From Bacteroidota bacterium (GTDB taxonomy: Bacteria > Bacteroidota > Bacteroidia > Bacteroidales > GCA-2748055): a stretch of 15,810 bases of DNA. The stretch covers positions 1-15,810 of the forward strand of contig JAAEOI010000696.1 of the NCBI GenBank assembly GCA_024244665.1, given 5' to 3'. Within the stretch, counting starts at the first letter, position 1. Every line of letters starts with the position of its first letter. Below, one piece after another: positions 8,026 through 15,810 of this stretch. The notes beneath the pieces were generated by a model, which was given only the letters and a program-made list of their open reading frames with translations, was not told the origin of the DNA and ran no database searches. The translations under genes were made by a program, and so were the position numbers.

Positions 8026-10716
8026 TTACCTTTTTTTCATTGCAAATCCAATAATGATTACTTCAACAAGATCCAGGTATAGTTGCGCATCTTTGCTTAA
8101 TCCGGAAACCTCAAATTTCTTTGTATAGCCTGCAATTCCGGAGTAATATTTTATTCCCCGCAGCTTATGGTCTGTCCAATCCTGTAATCGATCGAATCCT
8201 ATGTTTTCAGGACCGCCCCATTCAGTATCAAAGGAAACCTCCCAAGCACCTTCAAGGGTCTTTATCAGATTGAATTCCGGAAAATCAGGCTTGCCGGATT
8301 TAACAGGTGACTTTGATCCGCCCTTCCCCTGAAAAACTATGAAGTAACTTTCATATGGAGCAAATTCCAGATCAATGGACGTTTTGCCATCTTCAGTAAC
8401 GAACTGATTTAATTTCACCGACTCTCCATTTATGCCTCTCCACAACTCAGGTCTCCCTTCTGCCCTGAACAAACAGGCTGGTTTCTGAAATTCTCCGGTC
8501 CGGTTCGCCACAAAATAGATATCCTTCTTTTCTGTTCTGCGATGTCCAAATCTTATATGATCTCCCTCAGAAATAAAGTCCTCATTTATGCTCAACTCTC
8601 CCAGTATTGTAGCAGTATGCTTATAGTCAGGGTAAAGGGTGCTGTCTGAATATTCATTAGAGAGCGCTCCTCCCCAATAGATCATTCCTTTGCCATATTT
8701 TTTGCTGCTTATCTTTTCAGGAATATCAAGCGAGCCCCATAGTTTCTCCGACAAACCTTTAACCTCCCTGTCACATTCCGGATAATCTGAAAGGCCGGGA
8801 GATTTCAGAGGTGGGGTACCGATGATCTTTGCTCCTTTCTCAACCAGAGAAATAACTTTATCCAATAGCCCCGGAGTCATGGTCCGGAAATTCGGCAGTA
8901 CCATGATTTCATAGGAAGAGGCTCCGGGAAAAATAATTTTCCCATTCTCCACATCTGCTCTTTCCAACAGCATCCGTGGAGAGCAGGCATCAAACTGGTA
9001 TCCTTTTTTGTCAGGAATACTCCCATTCCTTTCCAGGGCATCTTCCGGGGGGGTAAATACCATGGGTGCTCCCTCGGGAGTCAGATACAGAATATCGGAA
9101 ACAGCCTGTCCCTGTTGTATCATATGGGAACAACGACTAATGTATTTATGATAGGCTCCCACCATTGGCCACCATGTCTGCCCCCGGTCCCAATGAACCC
9201 CATACTGATCCATGGTCATTCCCGGGCGGTGCTTTTCACCAAGGGGTTTATGTGCAAAAGTATGATATACGAAACGGTTTACTCCCAATGCAAGGGCCCA
9301 GTCGCTCTGGTCCTTCATGGATCCCGGATATTCCTGCCATGCCTCTTTCCATCCTGCCGTAAAAGCTTCCGCGCCCACTACAGGTTGACCTGTAATATGA
9401 GAAATAGAGGTCGCTTCGATAACTGCATACCAGGTTACAGCCCCAAATCCCTTACTCCAGAATTCGGCCATAATCACATCTGCCACCGCACCCAGGTCAA
9501 GGTCTCCTGCAGGGTTCATATCATAGGGTTCGATGGTCAGTTCCAGTCCGTTCCTGTGAGCATATTCCTTCGCAAATCCTGCATGGTATTCCAGAATCAT
9601 CTCTTTAATGGTCAGGCGCAGATCCCACAGAAAGCGCTCACTTATCTCCATGCTGCCAACAGCCCGTCCTGTGTAAGCAAGGAAAAAGGGCTCCGGGTCA
9701 TAGCCTCTTCTGCTTTCAAACTCTTCCGTGAGGTGGTCGGTCCAGTTCTGGGCACCACTCTCCCAGCTGTCCATATGGAATCCTGTCCACCCAACACCCT
9801 CCTTACGGGGTGCTGTTTTTTCCAGTAAAACATCAGTGTAGTTATTCAGATGGCTCTTAAATGCCTCTGAACTGAGTTTATCGCTCTCCAGTCCAAGTAC
9901 CGGCATCGGAGCAGGCCGGGTACCTGCACCGGTCACCCGCGTACCCATCCTCACAATAGTCCAGTTCCCTTCGGGTGCATCCCAGACCAGGCGTCCATCT
10001 TCCTGCAATAAATGAGAAATGTCAACAATATTGTTCTTGTTAAGTACATTGCTTTCCCCAATCTCTTCATATTCTGCCAATGCAGGCAAAAAAGGTTTTA
10101 CCCTGCCCGATGAATAGGGTTCCCTTTGATAAAAAGCTTTTTCGTTTACAAATTCAATAACAGGTTTTACCGAAGAAGGAATGGCATAAACGGCCCGATC
10201 TTCATAATATGGATCTTTCATCTTATGCCAGCGGGTACTTCGCTGTTCGGGTATGGGAAGCAGCATGTCGACCATTTTATTGCCCGTGATATCTGTTTCA
10301 CTAAACACCAGGTGTCTCATTGCTTCTTCAGGTTTTACCCAGGGTCCGCCACTTCCACACCATCCTGGTCCGGCACCAAGCAGGATCTTCAGGCCAAGCC
10401 GTTCGGTCTCCCTCACAGCATGCACAAACAGATCCTGCCACTCTTCACTCATAAAGTCAACCGGACCACGGGGGACTTTCAATCCAACTTCCAGGAATAT
10501 CACATGGTTGATACCCACCTCCTTCATGGATTCAAGATCTTTAGTCATCTCTTCACGTGAGAGGTTCCCATCCATAAAATACCAGTAAACTCCCGGATAA
10601 GATGTACCGGGAGGATTGGAAAACTCCTCTCTCAGTGAAGGATCCACACTGCACTGAATGAAAAACAAGGTTCCCAAAAGGAAGAGGTATCTGATAAACA
10701 TGCTTGCAGGACCCAT
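8026..10716 (-). CDS. GH106-like alpha-L-rhamnosidase family protein, C-terminally truncated
   Basis: The 896-residue protein carries a signal peptide (hydrophobic ~7-20, then QCSVDPS). Translation may begin at Met1 or at Met6 (10701), which gives a tidier signal peptide. GH106-like features are SYPGVYWYFMDGNLSREEM near the start, TGFHMDSWESGAQNW (Asp316, Glu319), RRGYD, and VVGAEAFT (Glu450). These match equivalent places in the fusion protein (NDSYEAYG, TRRGYD, SSESLTW), so the catalytic part looks intact. The C-terminal beta-sandwich begins (LEGAWEVSFDTEWGG, YYSGIAGYTKKF) but breaks off at LYLDLVEVIIIGFAMKKR. By comparison with the fusion protein, about 95 residues of that domain are missing, including the WLNG region. 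Either this is a recent truncation that may impair folding, or a pseudogene in the making. The gene follows the arylsulfatase by 24 bp. Confidence 0.85.
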   Translation of the reverse strand: MGPASMFIRYLFLLGTLFFIQCSVDPSLREEFSNPPGTSYPGVYWYFMDGNLSREEMTKDLESMKEVGINHVIFLEVGLKVPRGPVDFMSEEWQDLFVHAVRETERLGLKILLGAGPGWCGSGGPWVKPEEAMRHLVFSETDITGNKMVDMLLPIPEQRSTRWHKMKDPYYEDRAVYAIPSSVKPVIEFVNEKAFYQREPYSSGRVKPFLPALAEYEEIGESNVLNKNNIVDISHLLQEDGRLVWDAPEGNWTIVRMGTRVTGAGTRPAPMPVLGLESDKLSSEAFKSHLNNYTDVLLEKTAPRKEGVGWTGFHMDSWESGAQNWTDHLTEEFESRRGYDPEPFFLAYTGRAVGSMEISERFLWDLRLTIKEMILEYHAGFAKEYAHRNGLELTIEPYDMNPAGDLDLGAVADVIMAEFWSKGFGAVTWYAVIEATSISHITGQPVVGAEAFTAGWKEAWQEYPGSMKDQSDWALALGVNRFVYHTFAHKPLGEKHRPGMTMDQYGVHWDRGQTWWPMVGAYHKYISRCSHMIQQGQAVSDILYLTPEGAPMVFTPPEDALERNGSIPDKKGYQFDACSPRMLLERADVENGKIIFPGASSYEIMVLPNFRTMTPGLLDKVISLVEKGAKIIGTPPLKSPGLSDYPECDREVKGLSEKLWGSLDIPEKISSKKYGKGMIYWGGALSNEYSDSTLYPDYKHTATILGELSINEDFISEGDHIRFGHRRTEKKDIYFVANRTGEFQKPACLFRAEGRPELWRGINGESVKLNQFVTEDGKTSIDLEFAPYESYFIVFQGKGGSKSPVKSGKPDFPEFNLIKTLEGAWEVSFDTEWGGPENIGFDRLQDWTDHKLRGIKYYSGIAGYTKKFEVSGLSKDAQLYLDLVEVIIIGFAMKKR

Positions 10717-10740
10717 TTTAGTTGGTGATTGGATTTTGAT

Positions 10741-12315
10741 TTACTTCTCCCCAAACCTTGCTTCCCACAGGGCAGCCAATTCTGTTACTTTTTCCGGCTT
10801 ACTCCTGGCATGGTCCGTTATCTCGGTTTTTTCACGGGTAAGGTTGTACAGGTGCCAGGTGTTATCGCCATACGTTTCACGTACAATCTTCCAGTCGCCC
10901 TTGATAATGGCGTGGGTTCCCTGGTGGTTGAAATAGTAGGTACGCTGGGGGTCCTGATTACCCCCCTGAATGACCTTAACCAGACTGGTGCCCTCGTTGG
11001 GAAGAATGCTATTACCATTAAAGTCACCGGGATATGAGACACCTGCCAATTCAATGCAGGTTGACAGGATATCTACCATATGTCCGCGTTGACGGGTGAT
11101 GCTTCCTGCAGCTTGCTTCATTCCATCGGGCCAGTGCATAATACAGGGCACACAGGCCCCGCCTTCATGTACATTGGCCTTGTATCTACGCAGTGGTGTG
11201 TTTTGGGCATTTGCCCAGTTTCTACCAACACTATGGAAGGTTAATGGTCCCCCCGTTTCAACCTCCATTTCATCCCCCATACTGATTGTCTTACCCTGGG
11301 TTTTGGCCCATTCAAGGACGTTGTCGGCCGTACCCCAGGCGTTGCCACTCAGGTGTTCGCTACAGGCTCCGTTATCATTGGTAAAGATGATCAGGGTATT
11401 CTCCAGTTGCCCGGTGGCCTTCAGGGCACCTACGATCCGGCCAATGGCCTGATCCATGTGGTCGATCATGGCCGCATAAACCGCCATATTCCTCACGCGC
11501 CATTCCTTATGATCCACTGAGTCCCAATCCTGAACCCCAGGTTCGGGATCAGGCAGAGGCCAGCGGTTTTCATCGATCAAGCCCATCTTAATCATACGCT
11601 GATAGCGATTCTGACGCAGGGCCGGCCAGCCTGTTTGATAACGTTTGAGATATTTCTGTATCACCTCTTCGCGGGCATGCAGGGGCCAGTGAGGCGAGGT
11701 AAAGGCCACATATTGAAAAAATGGTTTTGGGGATTGCGCAAAAACCTGAATCTGCTTAACCGCTTCATCGCCGATCTTTTCAGTATAGTAATAGTCCGGA
11801 CTATCCGGTTCAACCGCCTGGGTGTTGCGGGTCAGACCCGGTGGGCGCCAATAGGATCCACCCCCAACGATGGCACCGTAATAGGAATCGAATCCACGCT
11901 GAATTGGACCATTGTCTGTTGCGGTTTTGGACAAGTGCCACTTGCCGGTCAGGGAGGTTTGATAATCCACCGTCTTAAGCAATTCGGCAATGGTAACCTG
12001 GCTGGAACTTAGCCGATCGCTGTATCGTCCTGACATCAATGTAGCTCGGGTAGGCCAGCAGCGTGCTGTGCCATAGAATTCGGTGAACCGCAAACCGTTT
12101 TCAGCAAGCCTGTCAAGGTTGGGAGTTTCGATCTCACCGCCATAGCAGCCCAAATCTGAAAAGCCCATATCATCCGAAAGGATGACAATGATATTCGGGC
12201 GAGGATTTGTCTTCTCGTTTTTAAGAGTACAAGAACTTAACACCAATCCCGAAATAATAAGTGCAATACTTCTCTTCAGGTAGTATAACTGCCTTTTTTG
12301 TCGTCTGGGTCTCAT
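10741..12315 (-). CDS. S1-family arylsulfatase-like sulfatase, lipoprotein, CWPTR site
   Basis: This is a 524-residue type I sulfatase. The N-terminus is unusually basic (RPRRQKR), followed by a hydrophobic stretch and the lipobox LVLSS with Cys29, so it is probably a lipoprotein. The metal pair is in LSDDMGFSD (Asp48/Asp49). The formylglycine motif is C86-W-P-T-R90. Other marks are TGKWHLS (Lys125, His127), TSPHWPLHA (His209), TNDNGACSE (Asp314/Asn315) and RRYKANVHEGG (Lys379). The segment GGGSYWRPPGLTRN and the SPHWPLHA string resemble the large arylsulfatase A-like branch (S1_4-like, from memory). It would desulfate oligosaccharides released by or feeding into the neighbouring GH2 and GH106 enzymes. 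It follows the GH2 gene by 39 bp. Its base composition is somewhat GC-richer than the two downstream sulfatases. Confidence 0.93.
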   Translation of the reverse strand: MRPRRQKRQLYYLKRSIALIISGLVLSSCTLKNEKTNPRPNIIVILSDDMGFSDLGCYGGEIETPNLDRLAENGLRFTEFYGTARCWPTRATLMSGRYSDRLSSSQVTIAELLKTVDYQTSLTGKWHLSKTATDNGPIQRGFDSYYGAIVGGGSYWRPPGLTRNTQAVEPDSPDYYYTEKIGDEAVKQIQVFAQSPKPFFQYVAFTSPHWPLHAREEVIQKYLKRYQTGWPALRQNRYQRMIKMGLIDENRWPLPDPEPGVQDWDSVDHKEWRVRNMAVYAAMIDHMDQAIGRIVGALKATGQLENTLIIFTNDNGACSEHLSGNAWGTADNVLEWAKTQGKTISMGDEMEVETGGPLTFHSVGRNWANAQNTPLRRYKANVHEGGACVPCIMHWPDGMKQAAGSITRQRGHMVDILSTCIELAGVSYPGDFNGNSILPNEGTSLVKVIQGGNQDPQRTYYFNHQGTHAIIKGDWKIVRETYGDNTWHLYNLTREKTEITDHARSKPEKVTELAALWEARFGEK

Positions 12316-12354
12316 AAAATCAGATATCTGTTAAAATAAAAATCAATTTCCTGT

Positions 12355-14838
12355 TTATTCGTCCTGTTCTGATTGAATATGGACGATACCCGGTTCTAAT
12401 TCCCCTGCCTGGCATTGAACCGATACCACACCTTCCCCTGTGGGACGGATGGTTAAAAGTAACCTTCCCTGGAATGCTTTGCGTTTGTTTTGCTTGTACA
12501 GTTCATGGCTGAACTGGTTGCCCGAGTCCAATCCAATCAGTTCCCCTGCGCCACTCACATCAACAGTAATTTCGTCAAGAGCATGGGGACAGCGTGTACC
12601 TTTTTTATCCTGAATCTCCAGTGTCAGAAAAATAAGCCGGTCGCTATCGGCAGTAACTGATTCCCGTTCCTCAATTAATACCAGTTTTTCAGGATCTCCG
12701 GCCGTTTTCAGGGTATGGGTAGCCACTCTATTTTTACCCTCAAAGGCATTTGCTTTCAACGTGCCTTTTTTATAATCCACAAGATAGATGGCCTGATAGG
12801 TATCGGGGTTTACCGCCTTTTGTCCGAGGCTCTTACCGTTTTGAAATAGTTCTACTTTTTCTGTGTTGCTATAAACAAAAACCGTATCCACATCACCAGG
12901 ATTAAAATTCCAGTGCGAGGCCACATCGTAGCTGCGCCATTTGAAAGTATCTTTTTCTTTCAGGTTTATGGCAATGTGTACCATTGGATTTTCCGACCAG
13001 AAGGCCTGCCAGTAGTAATACAGGGTCTTTTCGAAACTCCCAATATCAATCAGCCCCCATTCCCATCCACGGCGGGGCCAATTCAGCGATTCCCCGATAT
13101 AATCAATACCAACCCATAAAAAAAGGCCAACTACATATGGATTATCCCGCACCGCCAGCCAGTTTTCAAGGGTCTCATAGTTCTCAGCACCAAGCAGGAT
13201 ACGGTCTGGATAGCGGGCATGTTCTTCACGATAATGTTCTTTAAAATAGCGGTCGGGATAGTTGTATCCGGCAATGTCCATGATATCGAAAAATCCACTT
13301 GCGTTGGCCCAGGGTGCCCAGTCACAGGTGGCAGTTACCATGCGGGTATCATCCTCTTCCTTAGCCCAATCAATTAGTTTTTTTAAGGTTTTTGGACCAT
13401 CCTCATAACGCTGGTCAGGTACCTCATTACCCACAGAATACATAAACACAGAGGCATGATTGCGATCACGCTTTACCATATCCTTTAAATCGGTTTCAGC
13501 CCATTGATTAAAGAACTTATGGTAGGTATAGGGCTTTTTACCTGCCGGATCTTCAGACCGGCCGTAGTGCCAGGTTTTGTTCCACTCATCAAAAGCCTCC
13601 GCCATCAGGTAGAATCCCATCTCATCACACACATCTATAAAAGCAGGGTCAACCGGTCCATGGGTACGGATGCCGTTGCAACCCAATTCCTTCAGTTTTT
13701 CCAGCCTGTATCGCCACACATCCTTTGGCACTGCCGTGCCAAAGGATCCGGCTTCTTTGTGCAGGCATACCCCTTTCACAATAACCTTTTCTCCATTTAC
13801 CAGCATCCCCTGGTCCTTATTGAAGTCTACCGTGCGGATTCCAACTTTTTGCTGCTCGGTATCTACCAGGTGATCTTCAATCCATAGCTGAAGCTCCAGG
13901 GTGTAGAGATAGGGGTTTTTATCTGACCAGAGGACCGGATTCTTCACTTCAAAATCCAGGGACGATTTTATCGATGTGTAGTCGCCAAGTTCATGGCCTT
14001 CTCCGGATTCTGCAAAAACAGCACCTTCCCTGTCTTTTAAAAGCGCTACAATCCGGGCATCTTTTAGTACTTTTTCCCAATCTTCAGGAAATCGCTGAAA
14101 ATTAATTTTCATGCTTTCCGGGTAGTCGTTGGAAATAACTTCACAATCCACTTTCAACCGGGCAACATTGCCATCTATAGAGGTGGTTCGGAAAAATGTA
14201 CCGAAGGACTTAAAATGCTGCTGTTCGGAGATATTAAGATGGACGTTCCTGTTAATTCCTGAACCGGTGTACCACCGGCAATTAATCGTCAAGGAATTAT
14301 CCACTTTAACAGCAATTACATTGCGCTCCCCGTTATATTTCAAATGGGGTGTTAAATCGTATTCAAAAGTGCTAAAACCATAGGGGCGGTTACCCAGGTA
14401 GGTGCCATTCAGGTAAACCGTAGAGTTCATATAAACCCCGTCAAACCGTATTTTTATACGTTTACCTTTTGAGCCCTCAGGCAATACAAAATATTTGCGG
14501 TAACAACCAAATCCAGTTGGCAGATAACCCCCTGATACACTGCTCGGATTTTCTTCTGCAAACTGACCTTCCACCGACCAATCGTGAGGTACATCCAGAA
14601 CACGCCAGTCAGAGTCATCAAACTCCGGGACGTGAAAACCAGGGAGTTCACCTAAATAGAAATGCCAGTCTGCATTAAAGTTCAGGTGTTTATCCATTAC
14701 CATTCCGGCATTCTCTCCGGTACCTGCATTTTTACCGCCCGCGTCCCGAAACACATTTTCATCAACCTGGGAATAGGCCGTTGAATATGCCAAAAATAAA
14801 ATAGCGATTAGAGTGATTGAATTGAGCTTTTTATACAT
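12355..14838 (-). CDS. GH2-family beta-glycosidase (beta-galactosidase-like), secreted
   Basis: The 827-residue protein has a Sec signal peptide ending near AYS-Q24. Domains in order are: sugar-binding jelly roll (about 50-200, with VPHDWSVEGQF and TGSGINRNVHL), Ig-like domain (about 205-335), TIM barrel (about 340-610), a DUF4982-like domain (about 640-710, DTVFVYSNTEKVELFQNGKS) and a last Ig-like domain (about 715-825, VSGAGELIGLDSGN). In the barrel, VGNEVPDQ gives the acid/base Glu472, and LLGAENYET gives the likely nucleophile Glu552. This architecture is typical of Bacteroidota GH2 enzymes that remove terminal beta-linked sugars, most often galactose; the actual sugar is not certain, since related members act on glucuronic acid or other sugars. 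It starts 33 bp after the upstream sulfatase and precedes another by 39 bp, so it is part of the operon. AAGGAA lies directly before the ATG. Confidence 0.93.
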   Translation of the reverse strand: MYKKLNSITLIAILFLAYSTAYSQVDENVFRDAGGKNAGTGENAGMVMDKHLNFNADWHFYLGELPGFHVPEFDDSDWRVLDVPHDWSVEGQFAEENPSSVSGGYLPTGFGCYRKYFVLPEGSKGKRIKIRFDGVYMNSTVYLNGTYLGNRPYGFSTFEYDLTPHLKYNGERNVIAVKVDNSLTINCRWYTGSGINRNVHLNISEQQHFKSFGTFFRTTSIDGNVARLKVDCEVISNDYPESMKINFQRFPEDWEKVLKDARIVALLKDREGAVFAESGEGHELGDYTSIKSSLDFEVKNPVLWSDKNPYLYTLELQLWIEDHLVDTEQQKVGIRTVDFNKDQGMLVNGEKVIVKGVCLHKEAGSFGTAVPKDVWRYRLEKLKELGCNGIRTHGPVDPAFIDVCDEMGFYLMAEAFDEWNKTWHYGRSEDPAGKKPYTYHKFFNQWAETDLKDMVKRDRNHASVFMYSVGNEVPDQRYEDGPKTLKKLIDWAKEEDDTRMVTATCDWAPWANASGFFDIMDIAGYNYPDRYFKEHYREEHARYPDRILLGAENYETLENWLAVRDNPYVVGLFLWVGIDYIGESLNWPRRGWEWGLIDIGSFEKTLYYYWQAFWSENPMVHIAINLKEKDTFKWRSYDVASHWNFNPGDVDTVFVYSNTEKVELFQNGKSLGQKAVNPDTYQAIYLVDYKKGTLKANAFEGKNRVATHTLKTAGDPEKLVLIEERESVTADSDRLIFLTLEIQDKKGTRCPHALDEITVDVSGAGELIGLDSGNQFSHELYKQNKRKAFQGRLLLTIRPTGEGVVSVQCQAGELEPGIVHIQSEQDE

Positions 14839-14871
14839 TTCCTTACATTTTTTATAAGATACTTAATAGAT

Positions 14872-15810
14872 CTAATCCAGTTCGTTTTTCCACTTCTCAA
14901 TGGCTGCCTTCATCTCTTCTGTGCGTATGGGGTACTTATCCGCAATGTTTGTTGTTTCCCTGATATCCTTACTCAAATCGTACAATTCGACAATATCACC
15001 CCTGGTCTGCATTTTCCAGTTTCCGTCTCTCATGGCTGTGCCTAATTTTGGTTCGTATCCGAAGAATACCTGTCGATCAGGCACATCGGCTTGATTTAGC
15101 AGGTGGTCTTTAATGCTTACCCCGTCAAAATTGCCTTGTTTGGAAATGTCTATGCCTGAGATTTCCATGATTGTGGGTAGAAGATCCATTCCGACGATCA
15201 GCTCGTTGGATGTCCAGCCCGCCTTGATGTGGCCTGGCCACCTGGCAACGGCGGGAACGCGATGCCCGCCCTCATAATTGCTGAACTTGCTGCCGCGGTA
15301 AGGCCTGACATTCGGATTCATGTATACTGCTCCGTTGTCAGAGAAGAAGAAGACAAAAGTATTCTCTTCGAGGTCAAGCATTCTGAGTGCATCCAGGATC
15401 TTGCCCACCCCCTTGTCCAGGTCCTCCAACATGATTTTGTACCTGGCCTGCGCCTGTTCGCCCTTCAGCGGGATATCCCTGCCCCTGGTCCCGGGTGGGT
15501 CCGAAGGGATCTGGTAGTAGTTATGTACGGCCTGGTGAGAGACGTACAGAAAGAACGGGTTTTTCTTGTTGCGTTTAATGAAATCAACGGATTTGTCCGT
15601 AATGATATGGGTGGAATACCCTTCCTGGTTTTTGACTTCCGTGCCGTCCATCCAATTGCCATGACTGTGGTAGTCGCATCCACCAGGAAGAAACCCGACA
15701 AACTCGTCAAATCCATGGTGGATCGGATTGTATTTCGCCTCCGAGCCCAGGTGCCATTTACCGAAAAGTGCAGTTCTGTACCCGCTTTTTTTCATAAGGC
15801 GGGAAATCGA
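14872..15810 (-). CDS. S1-family sulfatase (5' end beyond window)
   Basis: The reading frame enters from the right edge (SISRL precedes the first in-window Met at 15795), so that Met is internal and the true start is outside. The 312 visible residues cover the C-terminal two thirds of a type I sulfatase: GYRTALFGKWHLGS, HHGFDEFVGFLPGGCDYHSH, VSHQAVHNYY, FFFSDNGAVY and RGSKFSNYEGGHRVPAVARWPG. The C-terminal subdomain ends with a typical DGNWKMQTRGDIVELYDL stretch. The formylglycine motif and N-terminal metal ligands are not in the window. The NYEGGHRVP pattern differs from its neighbours, which suggests a separate S1 subfamily and sulfate position. It is the most upstream gene seen, 33 bp before the GH2 gene. 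GC is high (about 55%) upstream of ~15180 and drops to about 40% in the last ~250 bp. Confidence 0.9.
   Translation of the reverse strand, partial: SISRLMKKSGYRTALFGKWHLGSEAKYNPIHHGFDEFVGFLPGGCDYHSHGNWMDGTEVKNQEGYSTHIITDKSVDFIKRNKKNPFFLYVSHQAVHNYYQIPSDPPGTRGRDIPLKGEQAQARYKIMLEDLDKGVGKILDALRMLDLEENTFVFFFSDNGAVYMNPNVRPYRGSKFSNYEGGHRVPAVARWPGHIKAGWTSNELIVGMDLLPTIMEISGIDISKQGNFDGVSIKDHLLNQADVPDRQVFFGYEPKLGTAMRDGNWKMQTRGDIVELYDLSKDIRETTNIADKYPIRTEEMKAAIEKWKNELD

Noticed and set aside
9115..9828. Long open frame on the + strand (237 codons)
   Set aside because: It is antisense to the conserved catalytic region of the GH106-like gene, lacks recognisable domains and is explained by the codon usage of the real gene.
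625..10716. The two GH106-like genes as a recent duplication
   Set aside because: They share only family motifs and differ in most residues, signal peptide and domain make-up, so they are distant paralogues or separate acquisitions.
14872..15795. Sulfatase starting at Met 15795
   Set aside because: The frame is open to the window edge, and a sulfatase needs its N-terminal metal-binding and formylglycine region, so this Met is internal.
1..15810. CRISPR array, transposase, tRNA or phage-like genes
   Set aside because: I saw no regularly spaced repeats, transposase motifs, tRNA-like cloverleaf or phage proteins on either strand.

Overview
The window looks like part of a polysaccharide utilization locus from a Bacteroidota bacterium. 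The evidence is a run of secreted sulfatases and glycoside hydrolases packed head to tail on one strand, several lipoprotein-type signal peptides, AT-rich short intergenic gaps with mostly weak Shine-Dalgarno matches, and family types (GH106, GH2 with extra C-terminal domains, S1 sulfatases, SGNH esterases) that cluster in such loci. The genus cannot be read from the sequence. No SusC/SusD pair, regulator, transporter, tRNA, rRNA, mobile element or CRISPR array is visible.

All genes are on the minus strand, so transcription runs from high to low coordinates. In that order they are: (1) an S1 sulfatase cut by the right edge (15810-14872); (2) a GH2 beta-glycosidase (14838-12355); (3) an S1 arylsulfatase lipoprotein (12315-10741); (4) a GH106-like protein that lacks its C-terminal beta-sandwich (10716-8026); (5) a short decayed reading frame, probably the remnant of a beta-propeller glycosidase lipoprotein (8015-7717); (6) an S1 sulfatase lipoprotein (7695-6289); (7) another S1 sulfatase (6283-4829); (8) a 1356-residue protein joining an alpha/beta hydrolase, an SGNH esterase and a GH106 domain (4695-625); (9) an SGNH hydrolase cut by the left edge (608-1). 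Gaps between genes are 5-40 bp, except for 133 bp before the fusion gene, which contains a perfect 7-bp inverted repeat.

Together the genes suggest stepwise breakdown, in the periplasm or at the cell surface, of a sulfated, probably O-acylated glycan that contains alpha-L-rhamnose and a beta-linked sugar. Sulfatases would strip sulfate, the esterase domains would strip acyl groups, GH106 enzymes would release rhamnose, and the GH2 enzyme would cleave the beta-linkage. An ulvan-like or other algal or plant rhamnose-containing polysaccharide fits, but the substrate is inference.

The most unusual items are the triple-domain esterase-esterase-rhamnosidase fusion, whose N-terminal half is clearly richer in GC than its GH106 half, and the decay zone at about 7.7-8.1 kb. 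There a truncated GH106 gene abuts a frameshifted remnant inside an otherwise intact operon.
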